Part shown: positions 53,764-62,586 of the stretch, piece after piece
Layout of the letters: the number at the start of each line of letters is the position of its first letter
Numbering within the stretch: the stretch's first letter is position 1
From: Neoroseomonas marina
Lineage (GTDB): Bacteria; Pseudomonadota; Alphaproteobacteria; Acetobacterales; Acetobacteraceae
DNA length: 64,000 bases
Direction of reading: 5' to 3'
Assembly (NCBI RefSeq): GCF_012927745.1
Contig: NZ_JABBKX010000004.1
Span: forward strand, 124,001-188,000
Position numbers and translations under genes: made by a program
Notes under the pieces: model-generated
Told to the model about the DNA's origin: nothing
The model's database searches: none
Seen by the model: the letters and a program-made list of their open reading frames with translations, nothing else

Positions 53764-55557
53764 GTGAAGCCGACGGACATCTCGTCCCCGGACTATTTCC
53801 ACAAGGTCGTCGATTGCCAGTGGGCCTGTCCGGCCCACACGCCTGTGCCCGAGTACATCCGGTTGATCGCCGCGGGCCGGTATTCCGACGCCTACATGGT
53901 CAACTGGCATTCGAACGTCTTCCCCGGGATCCTCGGCCGCACCTGCGACCGCCCCTGCGAGCCCGCCTGCCGGCGCGGTCGCGTGGAGGAGGAACCCGTT
54001 GCGATCTGCCGGTTGAAGCGCGTCGCGGCCGACAACAAGGGCGAAGTGCTCTCCCGCATGCCGGAGATCCCGAGCGAGCGGAACGGCAAGCGCATCGCCT
54101 GCGTCGGCGCAGGCCCGGCGAGCATGACCGTCGCGCGTGACCTCGCGCCGTTGGGCTACGAGATCCACGTCTTCGACGGCGCCGCGAAGCCCGGTGGCTT
54201 CATCCGCCAGCAGATCCCGCGCTTCCGTCTGCCCGAGGAAGTGATCGATGAGGAATGCGGCTTCGCGCTCGATCGCGGCGGCGTGGTGAGCCATATGAAC
54301 CGCCGGGTCGACAGCCTGAAGGCCCTGTTGGCCGAAGGGTACGATGCGGTGTTCGTCGGGTCGGGCGCGCCGCGCGGGCGTGAGCTCGACGTGCCGGGCC
54401 GCAAGGAAGCGGCGGCCAACATCCATCTCGGCATCGATTGGCTGGCCTCGGTCTCCTTCGGGCATGTGACGTCGATCGGCAAGCGCGTCATCGTGCTCGG
54501 CGGTGGCAACACGGCGATGGATTGCTGCCGCTCCGCCCGCCGCCTCGGCGGCGAGGAGGTGAAGGTCGTCGTCCGCTCCGGCTTCGACGAGATGAAGGCC
54601 TCCCCCTGGGAGAAGGAGGACGCGATGCATGAAGGCATCCCGATCCTCAACTTCCTCGTGCCGAAGGAAGTGCTGCACGACAACGGCCGCCTGACCGGCA
54701 TGGTGTTCGAGAAGGTCGCCGCGCAGTACGACGAGAAGGGGCGCCGGTCCCTGCTGCCGACCGGCGAGCCTGACGTGACGATCGAATGCGACGACGTCCT
54801 CGTCGCCATCGGCCAGGAGAACGCCTTCCCCTGGATCGAGCGCGATGCCGGGATCGAGTTCGACCGCTGGGGCCTGCCGAAGCTCGACGCCGACACGCTG
54901 CAGTCGACCGACCCGCGCGTCTTCTTCGGCGGCGATGCGGCCTTCGGCCCGAAGAACATCATCTGGGCCGTGGCGCATGGCCACCAGGCGGCGGTGTCCA
55001 TCGACCTGTTGTGCAAGGGCGAGGACGTGAAGGCGCGCCCCGCGCCGGATGTCCGCATCGCCAGCCAGAAGATGGGCATCCACGAATGGGCCTATGATAA
55101 CGCGGTCTCGCTCGACCTGCGGTACAAGGTGCCGCAACTGCCGGCCGAGAAGGCGCTGCGCGACATCACCGCGGAGGTCGAACTCGGCTACGACCGGGAG
55201 ATGGCCTATCTCGAGACGCAGCGCTGCCTGAACTGCGACGTGCAGACGGTGTTCACGGCCAAGGCCTGCATCGAATGCGACGCCTGCGTCGACATCTGCC
55301 CGACCGACTGCATCACCTTCACCGAGAACGGCGAGGAGGATGAGCTCCGCACGCGCCTCAAGGCGCCGGCGGTGAACACCTACCAGGATCTCTACGTCCA
55401 GGATGGCCTGAAGACGGGCCGAGTGATGGTCAAGGACGAGGACGTCTGCCTGCACTGCGGCATGTGCGCCGAGCGCTGCCCGACCGGTGCCTGGGACATG
55501 CAGAAGTTCCTGCTCGAGACCGCCAAGCCGAAGGCGCACGCATGCCACAGCCGATAA
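53764..55557 (+). CDS. GltD-like FAD oxidoreductase fused to a 2[4Fe-4S] ferredoxin domain
   Basis: A 597-residue protein from GTG 53764, with the ribosome-binding site AAGGGAGG 8 bases upstream. The N-terminal Fe-S region has WACPAHTPVPEY and CDRPCEPACRRG. The FAD motif is IACVGAGPASMTVARDLA and the NAD(P) motif VIVLGGGNTAMDCCRSARRLG, as in the small glutamate synthase subunit. The C-terminal 100 residues carry two ferredoxin clusters, CIECDACVDICPTDC and CLHCGMCAERCPTG. It should link NAD(P) to the 2-oxoacid oxidoreductase encoded immediately downstream. The layout is like PadH/PadI-type partners in phenylglyoxylate dehydrogenase. Confidence 0.88.
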   Translation: MKPTDISSPDYFHKVVDCQWACPAHTPVPEYIRLIAAGRYSDAYMVNWHSNVFPGILGRTCDRPCEPACRRGRVEEEPVAICRLKRVAADNKGEVLSRMPEIPSERNGKRIACVGAGPASMTVARDLAPLGYEIHVFDGAAKPGGFIRQQIPRFRLPEEVIDEECGFALDRGGVVSHMNRRVDSLKALLAEGYDAVFVGSGAPRGRELDVPGRKEAAANIHLGIDWLASVSFGHVTSIGKRVIVLGGGNTAMDCCRSARRLGGEEVKVVVRSGFDEMKASPWEKEDAMHEGIPILNFLVPKEVLHDNGRLTGMVFEKVAAQYDEKGRRSLLPTGEPDVTIECDDVLVAIGQENAFPWIERDAGIEFDRWGLPKLDADTLQSTDPRVFFGGDAAFGPKNIIWAVAHGHQAAVSIDLLCKGEDVKARPAPDVRIASQKMGIHEWAYDNAVSLDLRYKVPQLPAEKALRDITAEVELGYDREMAYLETQRCLNCDVQTVFTAKACIECDACVDICPTDCITFTENGEEDELRTRLKAPAVNTYQDLYVQDGLKTGRVMVKDEDVCLHCGMCAERCPTGAWDMQKFLLETAKPKAHACHSR

Positions 55558-57383
55558 CCGCGACGAACGACTTCGTCGTCAAGTTCGCCAACGTCAACGG
55601 ATCGGGTTCCGCCTCGGCAAACGGGCTCTTCGCGAAATCGATCCTGCGGATGGGCGTGCCCATCGCGTCGCGCAACATCTTCCCCTCGAACATTCAGGGC
55701 CTGCCCACCTGGTTCGAGGTCCGCGTCAGCGAGGCTGGCCACATGGGCCGGCGTGGCGGCGTGGACATGATGGTGGCGATGAACCCGCAGACCTGGGATC
55801 GCGACGTCGCCGAGATCGAGCCGGGCGGCTACCTGTTCTATGACTCGACCCGGCCGATGCCGAAGTCGAAGTTCCGCGACGACATCACGATCATCGGTTG
55901 CCCGCTGACCGAGATCACGAACAACGCCTATTCCGATCCGCGGCAGCGGCAGTTGTTCAAGAACATCGTCTATCTCGGCGCGCTCTCGGCGCTGCTCGAC
56001 ATGGACGTGGAGGCGGTGAAGGCGTCCATCGCCGCCCAGTTCAAGGGCAAGGAGAAGCTGGTCCCGGCCAATTTCGCCGCGCTCGAGATGGGCCGGACCT
56101 GGGCGCAGGAGAACCTTGCCTGCCCGATCGGCCTGCGGCTGCGCAAGGCGGATGCCGTGGGCGAGCGCATCTTCACCGACGGCAATTCCGCCGCAGCGCT
56201 CGGCGCGGTCTATGGCGGCGCGACCGTCTGCGCCTGGTACCCGATCACACCCTCGACCTCGCTCGCCGAGGCCTTCGAGAAGTATTGCGGCCGCCTGCGC
56301 AAGGACCCCGAGACAGGGGCGAAGCGCTACGCGATCGTGCAGGCGGAGGACGAACTCGCCTCCATCGGCATAGTGGTCGGCGCCGCCTGGAACGGTGCCA
56401 GGGCCTTCACGGCAACCTCCGGCCCCGGCGTCTCGCTGATGCAGGAATTCCTCGGCCTCGCCTACTTCGCCGAGATCCCGACCGTGCTGTTCGACGTGCA
56501 GCGCGCGGGGCCGTCGACCGGCATGCCGACGCGCACGCAGCAATCGGACCTGCTCTCGGCCGCCTATGCCAGCCATGGCGATACCAAGCACGTCATGCTG
56601 CTGCCCGAGGATCCGGCCGAATGCTTCGCCTTCGGGGCGGACGCCTTCGACCTGGCCGACCGGCTGCAGACGCCGATCTTCGTCATGCTCGACCTCGATA
56701 TCGGCATGAACGACTGGCTGTGCGAACCCTTCAAGTGGGATCCCGCGCGGAGGATGGATCGCGGCAAGGTGCTCGATGCCGCGGGCCTCGACGCCGCGAA
56801 GACCTTCGGCCGCTACCTGGACGTGGACGGGGACGGCATTCCGTATCGCACCTGGCCGGGCACCCATCCGGAGAAGGGGTCCTTCTTCACCCGCGGCACG
56901 TCGCGCGACCGCTACGCCCGCTATACGGAAGATGGCGCGCCGTATGTCGATAACATGCAGCGCCTGCTGAAGAAGTTCCACACGGCGCGCGCCATCGTCC
57001 CGCATCCGGTCGTGACGCCGGCCAAGGAGAAGGCGCGCGACGGCGTGATCTTCTACGGCTCCACCGCGGCCGCGATGCGGGAGGCGCTGGCGGCGCTGGA
57101 GGCACGGGGCATCCACCTCGATGCGATGCGCATCCGCGCCTTCCCCTTCCACGACGACGTCGCGGCCTTCATCGCCGCGCATGAGCGCGTCTTCGTCGTC
57201 GAGCAGAACCGCGACGCCCAGCTCCGGACCCTTCTCATCAACGAGGAGGAGATCGATCCCGCGAAGCTGGTACCGGTGCTGCACTATGACGGCACGCCGA
57301 TCACCGCGCGCTTCATCCTGTCCGCCATCGCCGACCGGGCGTCGGCGGCGAACGTCCTTCCCTTCCGCAAGGCCACGCCATGA
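55542..57383 (+). CDS. 2-oxoacid:acceptor oxidoreductase, fused gamma-alpha subunit
   Basis: A 613-residue fusion. The N-terminal 190 residues form a gamma domain (GSGSASANGLFAKSILRMG, SEAGHMGRRGGVDMMVAMNP). The rest is the alpha subunit, with the WYPITPSTSLAEAF pyrimidine-loop motif and ATSGPGVSLMQEF, then the transketolase-C-like domain (IFYGSTAAAMREALAALE). It binds thiamine diphosphate together with the beta subunit and oxidises a 2-oxoacid to its acyl-CoA. The ATG at 55542 overlaps the upstream stop by 16 bases. Confidence 0.9.
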   Translation: MPQPITATNDFVVKFANVNGSGSASANGLFAKSILRMGVPIASRNIFPSNIQGLPTWFEVRVSEAGHMGRRGGVDMMVAMNPQTWDRDVAEIEPGGYLFYDSTRPMPKSKFRDDITIIGCPLTEITNNAYSDPRQRQLFKNIVYLGALSALLDMDVEAVKASIAAQFKGKEKLVPANFAALEMGRTWAQENLACPIGLRLRKADAVGERIFTDGNSAAALGAVYGGATVCAWYPITPSTSLAEAFEKYCGRLRKDPETGAKRYAIVQAEDELASIGIVVGAAWNGARAFTATSGPGVSLMQEFLGLAYFAEIPTVLFDVQRAGPSTGMPTRTQQSDLLSAAYASHGDTKHVMLLPEDPAECFAFGADAFDLADRLQTPIFVMLDLDIGMNDWLCEPFKWDPARRMDRGKVLDAAGLDAAKTFGRYLDVDGDGIPYRTWPGTHPEKGSFFTRGTSRDRYARYTEDGAPYVDNMQRLLKKFHTARAIVPHPVVTPAKEKARDGVIFYGSTAAAMREALAALEARGIHLDAMRIRAFPFHDDVAAFIAAHERVFVVEQNRDAQLRTLLINEEEIDPAKLVPVLHYDGTPITARFILSAIADRASAANVLPFRKATP

Positions 57384-58435
57384 GCTACCTGCCGAAGCCG
57401 AAGCTTCACCACCCGAAGCTGCCGACCAACGCGATCGGCCTGACGCGGCGCGACTACGAGGGCGCGATCAGTACCCTCTGCGCCGGCTGCGGGCATGATT
57501 CGATCAGCGCGGCCATCATCCAGGCCTGCTTCAACCTCTCGCTGCCGCCGCATCGCGTCGCGAAGCTCTCGGGCATCGGGTGTTCGTCCAAGACGCCGAC
57601 CTACTTCCTCGGCGCGGCGCACGGGTTCAATTCCGTGCATGGGCGCATGCCCTCGGTGCTGACCGGCGCCTATCTCGCGAACCGGGACCTGATCTACCTA
57701 GGTGTCTCGGGCGACGGGGACAGCGCCTCGATCGGCTTCGGGCAGTTCGCGCACAGCATCCGCCGCGGCGTGAACATGACCTACATCGTCGAGAACAACG
57801 GCGTGTACGGGCTGACCAAGGGCCAGTTCTCCGCGACCTCGGACAAGGGCTCGGTCGCGAAGAAGGGCAACGTCAACACCGACCAGCCGATCGATCTGGC
57901 AGCCATCGCGGTGCAACTCGGCGCCACCTTCGTGGCGCGGTCCTTCTCGGGCGACAAGGAACAGCTGGTGCCGCTGATCGAGGCGGCGCTGCTGCATGAA
58001 GGCTCCGCCTTCATCGACGTGCTGAGCCCCTGCGTCGCCTTCAACAACCACCCGGGCAGCACGAAGTCCTACGACTACGTGCGCGAGCACAACGACGCGC
58101 TGAATCGCCTCGACGTCATGCTGCCGCGGCAGGAGATCACCGCCTCCTACGCCCCGGGCGCGCTGACCGAGGTTGTGCAGCATGACGGCAGCATCCTGCG
58201 CCTGCGCAAGCTGCATGATGGGCACGATCCGACCGACCGCACCTCCGCCATGCACTACCTGATGGAGCGCAAGGCCGCGGGCGAGATCGTCACCGGCCTG
58301 ATCTACGTCGAACCCGAGGCGACGCCGCTGCACCAGAACCTCGGGACGGTGCCAGTGGCACTGAACTCGCTCGGCGACGCGGATCTCTGCCCCGGCGCTG
58401 ACGCGCTCGAGAGGATCAACGCCTCGCTGCGGTGA
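57380..58435 (+). CDS. 2-oxoacid:acceptor oxidoreductase, beta subunit
   Basis: The 351-residue beta subunit carries the TPP-binding motif VSGDGDSASIGFGQFAHSIRRGVNMTYIVENNGVYGLTKGQ (GDG-x-NN). The CAGCGHDSI segment with its Cys and SGIGCSSKTPTYF contribute to the Fe-S cluster. It has no fused ferredoxin; that role is played by the FAD/Fe-S protein. ATG 57380 overlaps the alpha-subunit stop. Together the three proteins make a complete oxidoreductase. Substrate candidates include indolepyruvate, phenylglyoxylate or branched-chain ketoacids. Confidence 0.9.
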   Translation: MSYLPKPKLHHPKLPTNAIGLTRRDYEGAISTLCAGCGHDSISAAIIQACFNLSLPPHRVAKLSGIGCSSKTPTYFLGAAHGFNSVHGRMPSVLTGAYLANRDLIYLGVSGDGDSASIGFGQFAHSIRRGVNMTYIVENNGVYGLTKGQFSATSDKGSVAKKGNVNTDQPIDLAAIAVQLGATFVARSFSGDKEQLVPLIEAALLHEGSAFIDVLSPCVAFNNHPGSTKSYDYVREHNDALNRLDVMLPRQEITASYAPGALTEVVQHDGSILRLRKLHDGHDPTDRTSAMHYLMERKAAGEIVTGLIYVEPEATPLHQNLGTVPVALNSLGDADLCPGADALERINASLR

Positions 58436-58444
58436 TCGGCCGCG

Positions 58445-59104
58445 ATGTGGCGTGGCACGCTCTTCCGCGACCGACGGGAGGCGGGGGAGCGCCTGATCCC
58501 GCTGCTGGCACCGCTCGGGCTGAAGGATGCGCTGGTCTATGGACTGCTGCGCGGCGGCATCGCCGTCGCCGCGCCGGTCGCCGAGGGGCTCAAGGTTCCG
58601 CTGCTGCCCTTCCTGGTGCGGAAGCTTGGCGTGCCCTGGCAGCCGGAACTCGGCTTCGGCGCGCTGGCCGAAGGCGCCGATGCGCCGGTTCTGAACCGCG
58701 ACATCGTCGCGGGGTGCGGCCTGGACCCCGACGACATCGCCACGGTCGAGACGCACGAGCGACACGAACTGGAACGTCGGCAGGCGCTCTACCTGGCCGG
58801 CCTGCGGCGGCCGGAGCCACGCGGGCGCGCCGTGATCCTGGTCGATGACGGGCTCGCCACAGGCGTTTCGGCGCGCGCCGCGCTGCGGTCGCTGCGCGGG
58901 CAGGGGGCCTCGCCGCTGATCCTCGCGATCCCTGTCGCGCCGGCGTCGTCGATCGCGTCGCTCGAAGGCGAATGCGACCGCATCGTCTGCGCCGAGATCT
59001 CGGACATCCCGGCCGGCATCGGCGGCTGCTACGCGGATTTCCACCAGCTCGAGGACGAGGAGGTGCTCGCCATCCTGCGCGGCGCCGGGAAGGAGGCCCC
59101 ATGA
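58445..59104 (+). CDS. Phosphoribosyltransferase-family protein
   Basis: A 219-residue PRTase-fold protein. The PRPP loop reads VILVDDGLATGVSARAAL, the diagnostic motif of the type I family, and GLLRGGIAVAAPVAEGLKVP is the usual start. The PELGFGALAEG stretch is typical of a subgroup of stand-alone proteins with unknown substrate. It lies 9 bases after the oxidoreductase and overlaps the next gene by 4 bases. Confidence 0.85.
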   Translation: MWRGTLFRDRREAGERLIPLLAPLGLKDALVYGLLRGGIAVAAPVAEGLKVPLLPFLVRKLGVPWQPELGFGALAEGADAPVLNRDIVAGCGLDPDDIATVETHERHELERRQALYLAGLRRPEPRGRAVILVDDGLATGVSARAALRSLRGQGASPLILAIPVAPASSIASLEGECDRIVCAEISDIPAGIGGCYADFHQLEDEEVLAILRGAGKEAP

Positions 59105-60345
59105 CCAGTATCCCCGCCACCGGCCGCAGCCGCACCGAGCTCACGGCCGAACTCGCCGCGCGCAAGGGGGGCGACCGCGACTGGCGGCACGGCAAGCTCG
59201 CCGTCTATTTCTATTGGCTCGACGAGGAACTCGAGCGCGTCCAGCAGGAGGCCTACCTGGCCTACTGGACCGAGAACAACCTCGGCCAGCGCGCCTATCC
59301 GAGCCTGAAGTCGCTCGAGGACGACGTCATCGCCATGTCGCTCGGCCTGCTCGGCGGCGGGCCGAAGGCGGGCGGGACCTTCACCTCGGGCGGGTCGGAA
59401 AGCATCTTCCTCGCCATGATGGCGGCGCGGAACCGCGCGCATGCGCGGCGCGGAACGCCGCGGGGCAACATCGTGCTGCCGGACAGCGCACACCTTACCT
59501 TCGACCGCGCGGCCGAGGCCCTGGGCCTCGAAGTCCGGCGCGTGCCGGTCGGCCCGGACTTCCGCGCCGATGCCGTGGCCATGGCCGCGCGCATGGACGG
59601 CGACACGGTCGCGCTGGTCGGTTCCGCGCCGAACTATCCCTTCGGGACCTTCGATCCGATCGCGGAGCTTGCTGCGCTGGCGGCGGAACGTGGCGCCTGG
59701 ATGCATGTCGATGCCTGCGTGGGCGGCTTCCTGGCGCCTTATGTGCGCCGGCTCGGGCACGACATTCCGCGCTTCGAACTCGATGTGCCGGGTGTGACCT
59801 CGATGTCGGCGGACATCCACAAGCATGGCATGGCGCCGAAGGGGGCCTCCCTGCTGCTGGTGGCCGATGCGGCCGACCGCGAGTGGCATAAATTCGAAAG
59901 CCGCGCCTGGCAGCGCGGGCCCTATGCCGCCTATACGACGCAGGGCACGCGGCCGGGCGGCGCGGTCGCGGCCGCCTGGGCCTCGATGAACCATCTGGGC
60001 GACGAGGGCTATCTCCGTTGCGCCCGCCTCATCATGGAGGCCAAGGCCATCATCACCGCGGGCATCGAGGCCATTCCGGGCCTCGAGGTCCTCAGGCCGA
60101 ACGACCTCGGCATCCTGGTCTGGCGCACCACGGACCCGGCGCTGGACATCGGCAAGGTCGCTGCGGCGATGGATGCCGAGGGCTGGCTCGTCGGCCGCCA
60201 GCAGCAGCCGGACGGCGTTCACCTGCATCTCAACCCGATCCACCGACACTACGCGGAGGACTACGTTGCCGCCGTCTCCCGCGCCGTTACCGCCGTGCGC
60301 GGCGGTGCGGCGGCGCGCATGGGCGCCAACGAGCGGACCTACTGA
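59101..60345 (+). CDS. Group II PLP-dependent decarboxylase / sphingosine-phosphate lyase-like
   Basis: A 414-residue fold type I enzyme. The Schiff-base lysine is in SADIHKHGMAPKGAS (Lys241, D-x-H-K pattern), the cofactor Asp in WMHVDACVGGF (Asp204), and the phosphate site in TSGGSESIFLAMM. Length and the MADIHK-like motif suit sphingosine-1-phosphate lyases and amino-acid decarboxylases. The substrate is not determinable. The 4-base overlap with the phosphoribosyltransferase indicates co-translation. It is the last gene of this plus-strand run and convergent with the patatin gene. Confidence 0.85.
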   Translation: MTSIPATGRSRTELTAELAARKGGDRDWRHGKLAVYFYWLDEELERVQQEAYLAYWTENNLGQRAYPSLKSLEDDVIAMSLGLLGGGPKAGGTFTSGGSESIFLAMMAARNRAHARRGTPRGNIVLPDSAHLTFDRAAEALGLEVRRVPVGPDFRADAVAMAARMDGDTVALVGSAPNYPFGTFDPIAELAALAAERGAWMHVDACVGGFLAPYVRRLGHDIPRFELDVPGVTSMSADIHKHGMAPKGASLLLVADAADREWHKFESRAWQRGPYAAYTTQGTRPGGAVAAAWASMNHLGDEGYLRCARLIMEAKAIITAGIEAIPGLEVLRPNDLGILVWRTTDPALDIGKVAAAMDAEGWLVGRQQQPDGVHLHLNPIHRHYAEDYVAAVSRAVTAVRGGAAARMGANERTY

Positions 60346-60348
60346 CCG

Positions 60349-61371
60349 CTACAGGAACTTCGCCACCACGTCGGTCGAGGACCTTTCCCCGATGGCGTCG
60401 AAATGTGCGTCGAGGAAGGCCTCCGCCCGCTGGATGCCGAGGTCGCGCAGGTGGTGCAGGAATCCGGCGCTCGCATTCATCTTGGAACTCGCGTTGAAGG
60501 CGGCGAGCTCCGCCTCGGCATCGATCGTGTGGATGAAGCAGCGCAGGTGCTTCTCCTTGGGCAACTGCCCCTGGTCGATGAGGTCCGTCACGAAGCGGAT
60601 CATCCGCATCTCCCGCATCAGGGAGGAGTTGAAGGCGAGGGTGTTCATCCGGTCCACGATGGCGCGGATGTCGCGCGGTACCTCGGGGATGTTGATCGGG
60701 TTCAGCTGGACGATGAGGATGTCAGGCGCGCCGCCCATGTAGATCAGCGGGAAGATTGGCGGATTGCCGCAATAGCCGCCATCCCAGTAGTGCTGTCCCT
60801 CGACCTCCACCGCATGATGCAGCAACGGCACGCAGGCCGAGGCGAGCACCGCCTGGGAACTCATCTCCGACCGTTCGAAGACCCGCAGACGCCCGGTCAG
60901 CACATTGGTCGCGCAGACGAACAGGGCAGGGCCCGCGGCGCTGCGCAGCCGGGCGAAGTCGACGCTCGCTTCCAGGTGCTCGTGCAGCGGGTTCTGGTTC
61001 GCCGGGTTCAACTCGTACGGCGAGAACTGCCGCAGCATCACGTCCGCGATGCGCCACAGCGGGGAGAAATCCATGTTCCCCTTGCTGAACATCAGGTCGA
61101 TCGGCGTCGGCTGGATCGGGGACATCGCCGCCATGGCGCCGATGCCCTCCCAGAAGCAATCGAGCCGCCGCCGCGCCTCCTCCGGCCCGCCGGCGATCAG
61201 CCCGTCGGTCAGCACGGCGCCGTTCATCGCGCCGGCGCTGGTGCCGACCACGGCTTCCACTTCCAGCCGCTCGTCGGCCAGGATCCGGTCCAGCACGCCC
61301 CAGGTGAAGGCGCCGTGCGAACCGCCGCCCTGCAGGGCGAGCTTGATCTTCCTGCGGTTGCCCTTCGCCAT
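60349..61371 (-). CDS. Patatin-like phospholipase
   Basis: A 340-residue serine acyl hydrolase. The oxyanion glycine motif is GGGSHGAF (residues 15-22), the nucleophile Ser45 is in GTSAG, and the second catalytic residue Asp197 is in YWDGGY. There is no signal peptide, so it acts on membranes or lipid stores from the cytoplasm. The RRLDCFWEGIGAMA segment and overall length resemble patatins found near polyhydroxybutyrate genes. It follows the adenylate cyclase after 6 bases and is probably part of the same operon. Confidence 0.9.
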   Translation of the reverse strand: MAKGNRRKIKLALQGGGSHGAFTWGVLDRILADERLEVEAVVGTSAGAMNGAVLTDGLIAGGPEEARRRLDCFWEGIGAMAAMSPIQPTPIDLMFSKGNMDFSPLWRIADVMLRQFSPYELNPANQNPLHEHLEASVDFARLRSAAGPALFVCATNVLTGRLRVFERSEMSSQAVLASACVPLLHHAVEVEGQHYWDGGYCGNPPIFPLIYMGGAPDILIVQLNPINIPEVPRDIRAIVDRMNTLAFNSSLMREMRMIRFVTDLIDQGQLPKEKHLRCFIHTIDAEAELAAFNASSKMNASAGFLHHLRDLGIQRAEAFLDAHFDAIGERSSTDVVAKFL

Positions 61372-61377
61372 GCCTGC

Positions 61378-62586
61378 CTACTTGCTGTCGAGCTTCGTCA
61401 CCGGCGACCAGTCGCGCGGCGGTCCGTCCGGATATCGGGCGATGCGCGCGGCATAGGCGGCGATGAGAGGATCGTGCTCTGGATCGCCGGCCTCGCGCAG
61501 CGCCTCCGTGGCGCGGTCGAACTGTCCAGCGCGGAAGCGGCGGATCGCCTCGCCCCAGGCGGGCAGGCGCGCGACCAGCGCCGGGTCCGCGACCAGGGCA
61601 GCCTCCTTGGGCCCCGAGGCGACCGACAGCCCGACCAGTTCATGCACCTCGAGCGGATCCTGCGCGCCCTTGGCCAGAACCAGGTCCACGGGGCGGAAGA
61701 CAAAGCCGCTGCCGGCGCCGATGCGCGTCGATTCCGAGACCAGGATCTGCGTCCCGTACATCTTGTTCATGCCCTCGAGCCGCGAGGCGAGGTTCACCAT
61801 CGACCCGATCGCCGTATAGGCCATGCGGTCGGACGACCCAACATTGCCCACCACCGCGTCGCCGCTGTGCACGCCGAAGCGCGTATGCAGGCGCGGCCAG
61901 CCGCGGGCGGCGAAGTCCTGTTCGAGTTGCAGCGTGAGATGCTTGGCGTGCAGCGCGCCGCGGCATCCGTGCATGGCGTGCGCCAGGTCGCGCTTCGGCG
62001 CGTTCCAGATCGCCATGATGGCGTCGCCGATATACTTGTCGATCGTCGCATGCTGCTCGAGCAGCGTGTCCGTCAGCGCCTGGAAGTAGGTGGAGGTGAT
62101 GTGCATCAGCTCCTCCGGGTCCATGCGCTCGGCGATGGTGGTGAAGCCCTGCACGTCGGAGAACATCACCGTCAGGCGGCGTCGTTCCCCGCCGAGCTTC
62201 GCCTCGGCGCCCTCGGCCATCAGCTTCCGCACCAGGTCGCGCGGGACATAGACGCTGAACAGCCGCAGCGCCGATTTCATCCCGCCCATCGCATCGGCCA
62301 GCGCATCGACCTCGGCGGCGCCGCCCGGCGTCGGCGGCGTGCCGGCGAGGTCGAGCCGGCGGATGCCCTCCGCCTCCTTCGTCAGCACGCCCAGCCCGCG
62401 TCCGACCCGATGCGCCGCGTAGGCAAGCCCGCCCGCCACGACGAGGATGCCTGCCGCGGCGACGAGGAAGGCGATGATCGAATTGCGCCCCGTTGCGGCG
62501 ATCGCCACCGCGGCGAACAGCACGCCGCAACCGGCGAAGGCCATGCCGAGCATCGTCACCAGAAGCGAGGTCCCGCGGGACTTCAT
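61378..62586 (-). CDS. Membrane-anchored class III adenylate cyclase
   Basis: The 402-residue protein has two membrane helices (about residues 8-29 and 36-58), a HAMP-like linker (GVLTKEAEGIRRLDLAG) and a class III cyclase domain. Metal-binding Asp144 (MFSDVQGFTT) and Asp188 (IGDAIMAIW), base-selective Lys184 and Thr258, and the transition-state Asn265 and Arg269 (MVNLASRLE) are all present, so the cyclase should be active and specific for ATP. It overlaps the HD-protein gene by 4 bases. Confidence 0.92.
   Translation of the reverse strand: MKSRGTSLLVTMLGMAFAGCGVLFAAVAIAATGRNSIIAFLVAAAGILVVAGGLAYAAHRVGRGLGVLTKEAEGIRRLDLAGTPPTPGGAAEVDALADAMGGMKSALRLFSVYVPRDLVRKLMAEGAEAKLGGERRRLTVMFSDVQGFTTIAERMDPEELMHITSTYFQALTDTLLEQHATIDKYIGDAIMAIWNAPKRDLAHAMHGCRGALHAKHLTLQLEQDFAARGWPRLHTRFGVHSGDAVVGNVGSSDRMAYTAIGSMVNLASRLEGMNKMYGTQILVSESTRIGAGSGFVFRPVDLVLAKGAQDPLEVHELVGLSVASGPKEAALVADPALVARLPAWGEAIRRFRAGQFDRATEALREAGDPEHDPLIAAYAARIARYPDGPPRDWSPVTKLDSK

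Noticed and set aside
60349-62586. CBASS or Pycsar anti-phage system (patatin effector plus cyclase)
   Set aside because: The cyclase is a membrane-anchored class III enzyme with ordinary adenylate cyclase residues, not a CD-NTase. No Cap2/Cap3, TIR or Pycsar-type effector is present. Kept only as a signalling hypothesis.
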